Source: Spirochaetes bacterium ADurb.Bin215 (GTDB lineage Bacteria; Spirochaetota; Spirochaetia; Treponematales; Treponemataceae). Taken from it: a stretch of 33,551 bases of DNA. The notes under the pieces were generated by a model that searched no databases, was not told where the DNA came from, and saw nothing but the letters and a program-made list of their open reading frames with translations. The stretch covers positions 1 through 33,551 of the forward strand of contig MWCL01000018.1 in NCBI GenBank assembly GCA_002070025.1. The letters are read 5' to 3'. Below, piece by piece: positions 1 to 7,457 of this stretch. Every line of letters starts with the position of its first letter. Position 1 is the stretch's first letter. A program made the position numbers and the translations under genes.

Positions 1-1
1 C

Positions 2-574
2 TTCTCCGCGATGACCGCCTACGGACTGCATGTATACAAGTTCAAGGGACGCAATTTCCTCTGGGGATTGATCCTTCTTGTCATGATGATTCCTCCGGCA
101 CTCGGATTTATCGGATTCTATCAGTTCGTTGCACAACTGCGCCTTCTGGACAGCTACATTCCGATCATCATTCCGTCAATCGCGGCGGCGGCAACGGTTC
201 TCTTCCTGCGCCAGTATCTTTCTGCGATTCTGTCGTTTGATCTTCTGGATGCAGCGCGTATCGACGGTGCCGGTGAGTTCCGGACCTTCAATACGATCAT
301 CCTGCCGATCATAACACCGGCGATTGCAACGCAGTGTATATTTACCTTTGTTGGTTCATGGAACAACTTCTTTACGCCGTTCGTTCTCATTTCCAGCACC
401 AAGAAGTATACCCTCCCCATGCTCGTTCAGATGCTCCGTGGTGACATCTATCGAACCGAGTACGGTGCAATCTATCTTGGTATTGCCGTATCCATTGTAC
501 CGATCATTATCTTCTACTCGGTAATGTCACGGTATATCATTTCCGGTCTTACCATGGGTTCGGTAAAGGAATAA
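2..574 (+). CDS. Sugar ABC transporter permease, MalG-like (5' end missing)
   Basis: This is the C-terminal part of an inner-membrane permease of the CUT1 carbohydrate ABC family; the reading frame is open to the window edge, so the start lies outside. Hydrophobic segments alternate with short loops, and near the C-terminus is the EAA loop (DAARIDGAGEF followed 9 residues later by LP), which docks on the transporter ATPase. The downstream sequence GSWNNFFTPFVLI is typical of MalG-type subunits. It ends 22 bp before a GH43 xylosidase, so by inference it belongs to an operon importing xylo-oligosaccharides or related glycosides. The binding protein and the partner permease should lie just upstream of the window. 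The substrate cannot be read from the sequence itself. Confidence 0.93.
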   Translation, partial: FSAMTAYGLHVYKFKGRNFLWGLILLVMMIPPALGFIGFYQFVAQLRLLDSYIPIIIPSIAAAATVLFLRQYLSAILSFDLLDAARIDGAGEFRTFNTIILPIITPAIATQCIFTFVGSWNNFFTPFVLISSTKKYTLPMLVQMLRGDIYRTEYGAIYLGIAVSIVPIIIFYSVMSRYIISGLTMGSVKE

Positions 575-596
575 CACGTACCTGCAAGGAGAAGGA

Positions 597-2222
597 ATGC
601 CGAGAGTATCAAATCCTGTTTTACCGGGGTTCCATCCGGATCCCTCAATACTTCGGGTTGGTGATGAATATTACATTGCCAATTCAACCTTTGAGTGGTA
701 TCCGGGGGTGGAAATAAGCCGCTCACGAGATTTGATAACCTGGGAAACCGTTCCTTCTCCACTGTCTACAAAGAAATTACTGGATATGGAAGGGTGCCTG
801 CCGTCATGCGGCATATGGGCGCCCTGCCTGTCCTGGTCAGACGGTTTGTTCTGGCTCATTTACACCAATGTCCGGTCCTGGAACAGCGGTGTATGGAAAG
901 ACACTCCCAACTATCTTACAACTGCCCCGTCTATTGAAGGTCCCTGGTCAGATCCGGTGTATCTCAATTCTTCAGGGTTTGATCCGTCGCTTTTTCATGA
1001 TGATGACGGGACAAAGTGGCTGGTCAATATGGAGTGGGATTACCGGCAGCGCGGAAAGAAGCAGTTCTCCGGAATAGTACTTCAAAAATACAGCCCGGCT
1101 AGAAAGAAACTGACCGGACCGGTGAAGAAAATATTCCCCGGTTCTCATATCGCGTTGGTTGAGGGTCCTCATCTGTACAAACGAAACGGCTGGTACTATA
1201 TTCTGGCCGCTGAAGGCGGTACCTGGCTGGAACACGCCGCGACAGTAGCCCGGTCGCGGAAGATTGACGGGCCGTATGAAATTCATCCCCATAATCCGTT
1301 AATTTCATCCTATGGTCATCACGAGTTAACCCTGCAAAAAGCCGGTCATGCCAGCTGGTGTGATACTCCAGACGGTAGAACCTATCTTGCTTTCCTCTGT
1401 GGTCGTCCGATACCCGGTACACAAACGTGTCCCCTCGGGCGGGAAACATCGATAGTAGAAATTGAATGGCATGATGATTGGCCCTATGTCAAACACGAAG
1501 ATGGCGGACACCTCACGTCCGACGGTATAGCCCGCAATTATCCGTACGACAGTTTCGACCCGCCCATACAGCCGACTGAATACCGCGAAATGGGGCGTTG
1601 TCCGCCCGCAACACATTCAATAACCTATACTTTCGATTCCGATACAATTCATCCTGACTTCAAGAATCTTCGCACCGCGCGCGATCCTGCGGTCTACTCG
1701 CTGAAAGCCCGTCCGGGATTTTTGCGTCTTCGCGGGGGACAGTCTCCCATCAGTTACTTCGGGCAGACACTTCTGGCCAGACGGCAGACCGACTTTGCGT
1801 TCAAGGCGGAAGCAAAGATGGAATACTCACCGGACTATTTCCAACAGCTTGCCGGGCTTACCTGGCGATACGATGAACGGAATCAGTATCTTCTTGCCGT
1901 AACCCACGACGAAAAGAAAGGGCGCATCATGAATGTGTTGACCTTTATTGCCGGGGTATTCGAGCGGGGAGAGGATGTTGTAGTTCCCGATGACGGACCG
2001 CTCTGGCTCGGTTTAACGGTTAACACCCGTTTTGGACGATTCAGGTATTCCGTAGACGGGAAAAACTGGGTTGAACTTCGACCGGAACTCGACGCCGGTG
2101 TGCTGTCGGATGAACACGACAGTCTCGGCTTTACCGGCGCATTTGTCGGCATGTTCTGTGTAGACACCGAACGGTATGCCAAAAGCGCCGATTTCGAATA
2201 CTTTTCCTATACCGTGCTTTGA
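597..2222 (+). CDS. GH43 beta-xylosidase (GH43_11-like)
   Basis: Glycoside hydrolase family 43 enzyme, 541 aa, expected to release xylose (or arabinose) from short xylo-oligosaccharides. Residues 5-48 match the family opening (NPVLPGFHPDPS, then STFEWYPG), with the general base at Asp15. The pKa-tuning Asp is Asp129 in SGFDPS and the general acid is Glu189 in VEGPH. Residues about 340-541 form the concanavalin-like beta-sandwich that follows the five-bladed propeller in two-domain beta-xylosidases. No signal peptide is present, so it acts in the cytoplasm on imported sugars, which fits the ABC permease 22 bp upstream. The start is supported by AGGAG six bases before the ATG. Xylosidase is more likely than arabinofuranosidase from the N-terminal motif, but specificity is inference. 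Confidence 0.93.
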   Translation: MPRVSNPVLPGFHPDPSILRVGDEYYIANSTFEWYPGVEISRSRDLITWETVPSPLSTKKLLDMEGCLPSCGIWAPCLSWSDGLFWLIYTNVRSWNSGVWKDTPNYLTTAPSIEGPWSDPVYLNSSGFDPSLFHDDDGTKWLVNMEWDYRQRGKKQFSGIVLQKYSPARKKLTGPVKKIFPGSHIALVEGPHLYKRNGWYYILAAEGGTWLEHAATVARSRKIDGPYEIHPHNPLISSYGHHELTLQKAGHASWCDTPDGRTYLAFLCGRPIPGTQTCPLGRETSIVEIEWHDDWPYVKHEDGGHLTSDGIARNYPYDSFDPPIQPTEYREMGRCPPATHSITYTFDSDTIHPDFKNLRTARDPAVYSLKARPGFLRLRGGQSPISYFGQTLLARRQTDFAFKAEAKMEYSPDYFQQLAGLTWRYDERNQYLLAVTHDEKKGRIMNVLTFIAGVFERGEDVVVPDDGPLWLGLTVNTRFGRFRYSVDGKNWVELRPELDAGVLSDEHDSLGFTGAFVGMFCVDTERYAKSADFEYFSYTVL

Positions 2223-2228
2223 TCCGCG

Positions 2229-2912
2229 TTAATAGCCGTCTTTCCCGGAAGCCGTACCGCCGGTAACGAGCACCTCGCTGGCGGTGTAGTTGGTTCCCAG
2301 CCGTGTTGCACCCATTTCAATATACTTCAGTGCCGTTGCGCGGTCACGAATTCCACCGGACGGTTTTACCTGTATTCTGCCTGCAGAAGTATCAACCATG
2401 ATGCGGACGGCCTCTTCCGTTGCGCCTCCGGATCCGAATCCGGTTGACGTTTTGACAAAGTCCGCTCCGCAGGAAACGCAGATTTCCGTGGTTCGCGCTA
2501 TTTCTTTCGGTGAGAGATAGCATACTTCAAAAATAACCTTGAGAAGAACACCGGCAGGTTTGCAAACAGCAACTACGGCGGAGATATCATCGGAAACATA
2601 CGCCCAGTCTCCGGATCGTATTCGTCCAAAGTTCGCGACCATGTCTATTTCATGCGCACCCTGATCAACAAGATTTAGTGCTTCCGCGGCTTTTACCGGG
2701 GAAGGAGCAGACCCGTGGGGAAAGGCAAGAACGCAGCTTACGCCGGTTTCGCTTCCCTCACATCGGCTTCGCGCGAGCGCAACATCGCAAGGACGGACAC
2801 ACACGGTTTTCGTGTTCCATTTCAAGCTTTCTTCAATAGCCGCTATCACTTCATCCCGGGAAAACTCCGGCCTGAGAATGGCGGCGTCGAGATATCGGTT
2901 AACAGGTTCCAT
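2229..2912 (-). CDS. deoC: Deoxyribose-phosphate aldolase
   Basis: DERA cleaves 2-deoxyribose-5-phosphate to acetaldehyde and glyceraldehyde-3-phosphate in deoxynucleoside catabolism. Counting from the ATG at 2912 (227 aa), the Schiff-base lysine is Lys154 in FVKTSTG, the second active-site lysine is Lys183 in VKPSGGIRD, and the catalytic Asp is Asp90 in HEIDMV. The frame can be extended eight codons to a TTG at 2936, but ATG 2912 gives the usual family N-terminus (NRYLDAAILRPE). No Shine-Dalgarno precedes either start; an extended -10 box ends six bases before the ATG, suggesting a leaderless mRNA. It is convergent with the GH43 gene (6-bp gap) and divergent from thrC. A dCMP deaminase two genes away is another deoxynucleotide enzyme, but on a separate transcript. 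Confidence 0.95.
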   Translation of the reverse strand: MEPVNRYLDAAILRPEFSRDEVIAAIEESLKWNTKTVCVRPCDVALARSRCEGSETGVSCVLAFPHGSAPSPVKAAEALNLVDQGAHEIDMVANFGRIRSGDWAYVSDDISAVVAVCKPAGVLLKVIFEVCYLSPKEIARTTEICVSCGADFVKTSTGFGSGGATEEAVRIMVDTSAGRIQVKPSGGIRDRATALKYIEMGATRLGTNYTASEVLVTGGTASGKDGY

Positions 2913-2918
2913 ACAATG

Positions 2919-2927
2919 AGTATACCA
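2919..2927 (-). promoter_or_regulatory. deoC extended -10 promoter, candidate leaderless start
   Basis: On the minus strand the sequence reads TGG-TATACT, an extended -10 element, followed by six bases and then the deoC ATG. The expected transcription start is therefore at or within a base or two of the start codon. The -35 position (17 bp upstream) reads GGGCAA, a poor match, so the promoter would depend on the TGn extension. That hexamer occupies the same bases as the thrC -35 box on the other strand. Confidence 0.55.
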
Positions 2928-2941
2928 CAAACGCAATAAGA

Positions 2942-2970
2942 TTGCCCGAATTGTTACTCTATGCTATAGT
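2942..2970 (+). promoter_or_regulatory. thrC sigma70-type promoter, candidate leaderless start
   Basis: TTGCCC (2942-2947) and TATAGT (2965-2970) are separated by exactly 17 bp, with TGC just before the -10 as an extended element. Only seven bases separate the -10 from the thrC ATG at 2978, so transcription should start at the ATG. No Shine-Dalgarno is present. Confidence 0.65.
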
Positions 2971-2977
2971 TGTTGCC

Positions 2978-4399
2978 ATGAGGTACAGAGACACCAGAAA
3001 CGCTGAAACCAACGTATCATTCGAAACCGCCGTCATGCAGGGTATGGACCCGCAAACCGGCGGATTATACATACCTGAAACCATTACCCGACTGCCTTCT
3101 TCATTCCTGAACCGGAATCCTGTTCCGTCATTTCGGGACATAGCGTTTGAAGTTGCGAAACAGTTTGTCGGGGATGAAATTCCCGACGATGAACTGATGG
3201 CAATAATTGTAGATTGTTATCCGTTTACCGCGCCGATAACGCCCATAGATCCAACAACCTACGTCCTGGAACTCTATCACGGTCCGACCTGCGCCTTTAA
3301 GGATTTCGGCGCAAGGTTCATGGCGCGTGTCATGGCGTATTTTAACCGTAAAGAATCAAATCCCCTGCATATTCTCGTTGCCACATCGGGCGACACCGGA
3401 AGTGCGGTGGGAAGCGCATTTTACGGTGTACCCGGAATTGATGTTACCATCTTGTATCCTGACGGCAAGATCTCACCGCTCCAGGAAAAGCAGCTTTCCA
3501 CCTTCGACGGCAATGTCCGGTCTTTGCGGGTAAACGGTACCTTTGATGATTGCCAGAAACTGGTAAAGACCGCTTTTACGGATTCCACGCTCCGAAACCG
3601 GTTCCGTCTTTCGTCGGCAAATTCTATCAATATCGCCCGGCTCTTGCCGCAGTCGTTCTACTACATATACGGATCCCTGCTGATACGGGACCGCTGTCAT
3701 TTTGACAGTAAAATTGACTGCGCACAGATTATTGCTGTGGTTCCTTCGGGCAATTTCGGCAATCTTACCTCCGGACTCATGGCCCGACAAATGGGTGCAC
3801 CCATAGAGGGCTTTGTCGCCGCGACAAACAGCAACCGTACCGTTCCCGACTGGCTCAATAATGGTGAGTATCGCCCCCGACCCTCGGTTGAAACACTCTC
3901 CAATGCCATGGATGTCGGCGCTCCAAGCAATTTCGAACGAATGTCGGCCTTCTATTCTCTCGAAGAATCCCGAAAAATCATGGCAGGTTATTGGCTTGAT
4001 GATGCGGGAACAAAAGATGCCATACGGTCCTGTCATGACCGTACCGGATACATTATTGATCCCCATGGCGCTATAGGCTGGGCGGCTTGGGACTCAATTC
4101 GTTCCGGCGCAATGGAACAACTTCTTGACGGATCAAAAAATCCTGAAGGAATGCCGGGTCTTCTCGGAACAAAGAAAACCGCGCCTGTTTGGGCTAAAAA
4201 CTGTGTCGGGAAAAGCTGTGTGGGCATGATTCTTGAAACGGCGCATCCGGCGAAGTTTGGCGAAACGGTTCGCGAATCAATTGGCCGGGAGCCATCCATG
4301 CCTGAACGTCTTGAACGGGTGCTTTCACTTCCTGATCGTTCACAGCCCATGTCGTCGGATTATGCGGAGTTCCGCTCCTGGCTCGAGAAAAACCTGTAA
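2978..4399 (+). CDS. thrC: Threonine synthase
   Basis: PLP enzyme converting O-phosphohomoserine to threonine, the last step of threonine synthesis. The protein is 473 aa, about the length of the E. coli-type long form. The PLP lysine is Lys108 in HGPTCAFKDFG, and the phosphate-binding loop is ATSGDTGSAV. Later blocks such as VPSGNFGNL and the C-terminal LETAHPAKF are also family-typical. The frame is open upstream to a TTG at 2942, but that codon lies inside the predicted -35 box; ATG 2978 gives the standard N-terminus (MRYRDTRN...VSFETAV). There is no ribosome binding site and the promoter sits directly before the ATG. It is convergent with the dCMP deaminase gene, with only three bases between stop codons and no terminator. 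No other thr or hom genes are adjacent. Confidence 0.95.
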   Translation: MRYRDTRNAETNVSFETAVMQGMDPQTGGLYIPETITRLPSSFLNRNPVPSFRDIAFEVAKQFVGDEIPDDELMAIIVDCYPFTAPITPIDPTTYVLELYHGPTCAFKDFGARFMARVMAYFNRKESNPLHILVATSGDTGSAVGSAFYGVPGIDVTILYPDGKISPLQEKQLSTFDGNVRSLRVNGTFDDCQKLVKTAFTDSTLRNRFRLSSANSINIARLLPQSFYYIYGSLLIRDRCHFDSKIDCAQIIAVVPSGNFGNLTSGLMARQMGAPIEGFVAATNSNRTVPDWLNNGEYRPRPSVETLSNAMDVGAPSNFERMSAFYSLEESRKIMAGYWLDDAGTKDAIRSCHDRTGYIIDPHGAIGWAAWDSIRSGAMEQLLDGSKNPEGMPGLLGTKKTAPVWAKNCVGKSCVGMILETAHPAKFGETVRESIGREPSMPERLERVLSLPDRSQPMSSDYAEFRSWLEKNL

Positions 4400-4402
4400 T
4401 AC

Positions 4403-4897
4403 TTACTGACCGCTGTAGGTTTCAACACTTTCGTCAATATGTTCGAGGCAAACACCAGCCTGTTTGAACATGGCTATGGTGTCGGCACTGTCGTGATACC
4501 GCTTTTCGGCGACCACCCTGATTATCCCGCAGTTGATTATCAGCATGGCACAGGTTCTGCAGGGAGTCATTTTACAGTACAGGGTTGCTCCGTCTATGGA
4601 TATACCGCGCCGGGCCGCCTGGCAGATGGCATTTTGTTCGGCATGAACGGTGCGTACGCAATGTTGCGTTATGGTTCCGTCCTCATGCTGCATTTTCTTG
4701 AACTGATGACCAACCTCGTCGCAATGGGGAAGGCCGGTCGGTGAACCCACGTATCCGGTAACCAGTATCTGGTTCCCACGGGCAATAACACAGCCGGAAC
4801 GTCCACGGTCGCAGGTTGCCCGCTTGGCGATTGCACGGCACACTTCCATGAAGTATTCATCCCAGCTTGGGCGGCGGTACGAATTTGTGTTTTCCAT
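4403..4897 (-). CDS. dCMP deaminase (ComEB/Dctd family)
   Basis: Zinc deaminase of the cytidine/deoxycytidylate family, 164 aa, expected to convert dCMP to dUMP for dTTP synthesis. The zinc site is complete: His85 and catalytic Glu87 in HAEQNAI, then Cys113 and Cys116 in PCRTC. The N-terminal SWDEYFMEVCRAIAKRATC and the NQILVTGYVGSPTGLPHC segment are typical of dCMP deaminases rather than of cytidine or tRNA-adenosine deaminases. The start at 4897 is chosen because AAGGAG lies six bases upstream; longer in-frame starts would cover the predicted promoter. Its own promoter faces that of lon. Confidence is high for the family and good for dCMP as substrate. Confidence 0.93.
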   Translation of the reverse strand: MENTNSYRRPSWDEYFMEVCRAIAKRATCDRGRSGCVIARGNQILVTGYVGSPTGLPHCDEVGHQFKKMQHEDGTITQHCVRTVHAEQNAICQAARRGISIDGATLYCKMTPCRTCAMLIINCGIIRVVAEKRYHDSADTIAMFKQAGVCLEHIDESVETYSGQ

Positions 4898-4925
4898 AAT
4901 GGGCTCCTTGTTCCGGATGGTTCCC

Positions 4926-4954
4926 ATTCTAGCACACAACACCGGACGGAGCAA
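4926..4954 (-). promoter_or_regulatory. dCMP deaminase promoter
   Basis: On the minus strand TTGCTC (4949-4954) and TAGAAT (4926-4931) are spaced by 17 bp, with TGC before the -10. A leader of about 20 nt follows and contains AAGGAG six bases before the ATG at 4897. Confidence 0.65.
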
Positions 4955-4990
4955 TTTGTTCCGGAAAAGAAAACAACCCGTACATTCAGT

Positions 4991-5019
4991 TTGACTTTTA
5001 CCGAATTTTTGAGGATATT
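4991..5019 (+). promoter_or_regulatory. lon promoter
   Basis: TTGACT (4991-4996), a 17-bp spacer and GATATT (5014-5019) lie directly before the lon ATG at 5026, leaving six bases. A GAGGA (5011-5015) could serve as a Shine-Dalgarno at ten bases' distance, but it overlaps the -10 and would not be transcribed from this promoter. An alternative -10 or an upstream start would change this. I see no CIRCE-type heat-shock inverted repeat here. Confidence 0.5.
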
Positions 5020-5025
5020 TTATCT

Positions 5026-7401
5026 ATGGCTGAACAAACTATTGTACCTATTGAACAACTATTACCCAACAAGCTCTTTGTTATTTCATTAAGCGGTCGT
5101 CCGATCTTCCCCGGGATATTTACGCCAATAATGATAAACAATCAGGATGATGTACGGGTTATTGAAGATGCCTATAACGGAGACGGCTTCATCGGAATCT
5201 GCATGGAAAAAGATGATGTGGACAACCCGACACTTGCCGACCTTCATCAGGTTGGAACCGTTGCCCGTATCATCAAGAAAATAAACCTGCCGGATGGCGG
5301 CATAAATGTTTTCATATCAACCATCAAGCGGTTCCGTGTGAGAAAGGTTGTGAACAAGCAGGCCCCCATGATCGGCATTGTTGATTACCTTGACGATGAA
5401 GACGCGGACACCTTCGAGGTGAAAGCACTGACCCGGGCCCTGATTGGTGAAATGAAAGAAATTTCCGAGAACAACCCCCTGTTCTCCGAAGAGATGCGGA
5501 TGAACATGATCAATATTGATCATCCGGGCAAGATCGCGGATTTTATCGCGAGTATTCTCAACATCGACAAGAATGATCAACAGCGTGTTCTGGAGATTCA
5601 GAATGTGCGCCAACGGATGGAACTGGTTCTCGTCTTCATTAAAAAGGAACAGGAGCTTCTGCGGGTTCAGAAGAAGATCCAGCACGAAATAAACAACCGC
5701 ATCGAAAAAAACCAGCGGGAATATTTCTTGCGGGAAGAGCTCAAGACCATCAAGGAAGAGCTCGGCATGACCACCGACGCGAAAAGCTCGGAGTTCCAGA
5801 AATTCAAGGAGAAGATTGACGAGCTCAAGTTTACCGGCGAGATCAAGGAAGCCGTTGAAAGCGAGCTCGAGAAATTTTCGCTCATGGATTCCAACAGCGG
5901 CGAATACATTGTTACCCGAAATTATCTCGAAACCATCGTCAATCTGCCCTGGATTCCGCCGACTGCCGAATCGTTCGAACTGCCCGAAGCCCGCAAGGTC
6001 CTGGACGGAGATCACTACGGGCTTGATGATGTAAAGAAGCGCATTATCGAATATCTTGCGGTACGCAAGCTCAGGAACGACACCAAGGGTTCAATCATCC
6101 TTTTGGTCGGTCCTCCCGGAGTGGGAAAGACGAGCGTTGGCCGTTCCATTGCCCGTGCCATGAACAAACCTTTTTTCCGCTTTTCGGTCGGCGGTATGCG
6201 CGACGAGGCGGAGATAAAGGGACACCGGCGAACCTATGTGGGCGCCATGCCCGGAAAGATCATTCAGGGACTCAAGATCGTCAAGACCATGGCTCCGGTA
6301 TTCATGATCGATGAAGTGGACAAGATGGGCATCAGCTATCAGGGCGACCCGTCAAGCGCGCTTCTTGAGGTGCTTGATCCGGAGCAGAATATTTCGTTCC
6401 GGGATCATTACCTGGATTTACCCTATGATCTTTCGAACATCCTGTTCATTCTTACGGCGAATACGCTTGATTCCATTCCCGGCCCGCTTATGGACCGCGC
6501 GGAAGTGATCCAGCTTTCCGGGTACATCGACACGGAGAAGATGGAAATAGCGAAGAAGTATCTGGTTCCCCGGAGTCTGGAAAAAAATGGCCTCGGGAAA
6601 GGACAGGTTCGATACGACAAGAAAACGCTTCTTCATATTGCGAACGCGTATGCACGTGAAGCGGGGGTTCGCAACTTTGAGAAGAATCTGGACAAGATAC
6701 ACCGCAAGATTGCGACAGAGATTGTGCTCGGTGAACGTGACAAGAAAGAGCGCATCAGTCCGGATCTCACGCTCGTGGAAAAAATGCTCGGAAAGCCCAT
6801 TTTCCGTGAAGATTCCGGCAAGAAAGCCGACCAACCCGGAACCGCGGTGGGTCTCGCCTGGACGAGTATGGGAGGCGACACCCTCATCATTGAAGCCATT
6901 ACCAATCCCGGCAAGGAAGGTTTTAACCTGACCGGACAGATGGGCGATGTAATGAAAGAATCCGCGTCCATCGCCTGGTCCTGGGTAAAGCATCATATTG
7001 CGGAAGATGACGCGACTGCGACTGACTGGTACGAAAAGAAACAGGTCCACCTGCACATTCCCGAAGGAGCCACGCCAAAGGACGGTCCATCAGCCGGAAT
7101 TACCATGGCAACGGCGCTCCTCTCGCTGATACGTCAGCAGGTAATACGGAAGAATCTTGCCATGACCGGGGAGCTCTCCCTGACCGGACAGGTGCTTCCT
7201 ATCGGCGGACTCAAGGAAAAAACAATCGCCGCGCGGCGGAACGGTGTCCGGGAAATTATCATTCCGGAAGCCAACGTACGCGATCTGGACGAGATCCCGG
7301 ATTATGTGCGGAACGGTATTGTCTTTCATCCGGTCAAGCGGATGGAAGAAGTGGTCGAGCTGGCATTCCCGGCGCGGCGGAAAAAAACCGGGAAAAACTG
7401 A
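5026..7401 (+). CDS. lon: ATP-dependent Lon protease
   Basis: Cytoplasmic AAA+ serine protease, 791 aa, the normal length for LonA. It degrades misfolded and selected regulatory proteins. Residues about 10-210 are the LON substrate-binding domain, followed by a coiled, charged helical linker. The AAA+ module has Walker A GPPGVGKT at 362-369 and Walker B PVFMIDEVDK. The C-terminal protease domain has the Ser-Lys dyad: Ser689 in DGPSAG and Lys732 in GGLKEK, 43 residues apart as in E. coli Lon. All key residues are present, so the enzyme should be active. It is monocistronic by position, with its own promoter and a strong terminator at 7403-7445. The divergent neighbour is dCMP deaminase. Confidence 0.98.
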   Translation: MAEQTIVPIEQLLPNKLFVISLSGRPIFPGIFTPIMINNQDDVRVIEDAYNGDGFIGICMEKDDVDNPTLADLHQVGTVARIIKKINLPDGGINVFISTIKRFRVRKVVNKQAPMIGIVDYLDDEDADTFEVKALTRALIGEMKEISENNPLFSEEMRMNMINIDHPGKIADFIASILNIDKNDQQRVLEIQNVRQRMELVLVFIKKEQELLRVQKKIQHEINNRIEKNQREYFLREELKTIKEELGMTTDAKSSEFQKFKEKIDELKFTGEIKEAVESELEKFSLMDSNSGEYIVTRNYLETIVNLPWIPPTAESFELPEARKVLDGDHYGLDDVKKRIIEYLAVRKLRNDTKGSIILLVGPPGVGKTSVGRSIARAMNKPFFRFSVGGMRDEAEIKGHRRTYVGAMPGKIIQGLKIVKTMAPVFMIDEVDKMGISYQGDPSSALLEVLDPEQNISFRDHYLDLPYDLSNILFILTANTLDSIPGPLMDRAEVIQLSGYIDTEKMEIAKKYLVPRSLEKNGLGKGQVRYDKKTLLHIANAYAREAGVRNFEKNLDKIHRKIATEIVLGERDKKERISPDLTLVEKMLGKPIFREDSGKKADQPGTAVGLAWTSMGGDTLIIEAITNPGKEGFNLTGQMGDVMKESASIAWSWVKHHIAEDDATATDWYEKKQVHLHIPEGATPKDGPSAGITMATALLSLIRQQVIRKNLAMTGELSLTGQVLPIGGLKEKTIAARRNGVREIIIPEANVRDLDEIPDYVRNGIVFHPVKRMEEVVELAFPARRKKTGKN

Positions 7402-7402
7402 C

Positions 7403-7445
7403 AAAAAAAGCTGTCCGGCACGAAATGCCGGACAGCTTTTTTTTT
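7403..7445. terminator. Bidirectional intrinsic terminator between lon and GH3 gene
   Basis: A perfect inverted repeat, AGCTGTCCGGCA-cgaaa-TGCCGGACAGCT, is flanked by A-runs on the left and a T-run on the right. It therefore works as an intrinsic terminator in both directions, serving lon (+) and the GH3 gene (-). It starts one base after the lon stop codon. Confidence 0.95.
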
Positions 7446-7457
7446 CGGACAGGCTAT

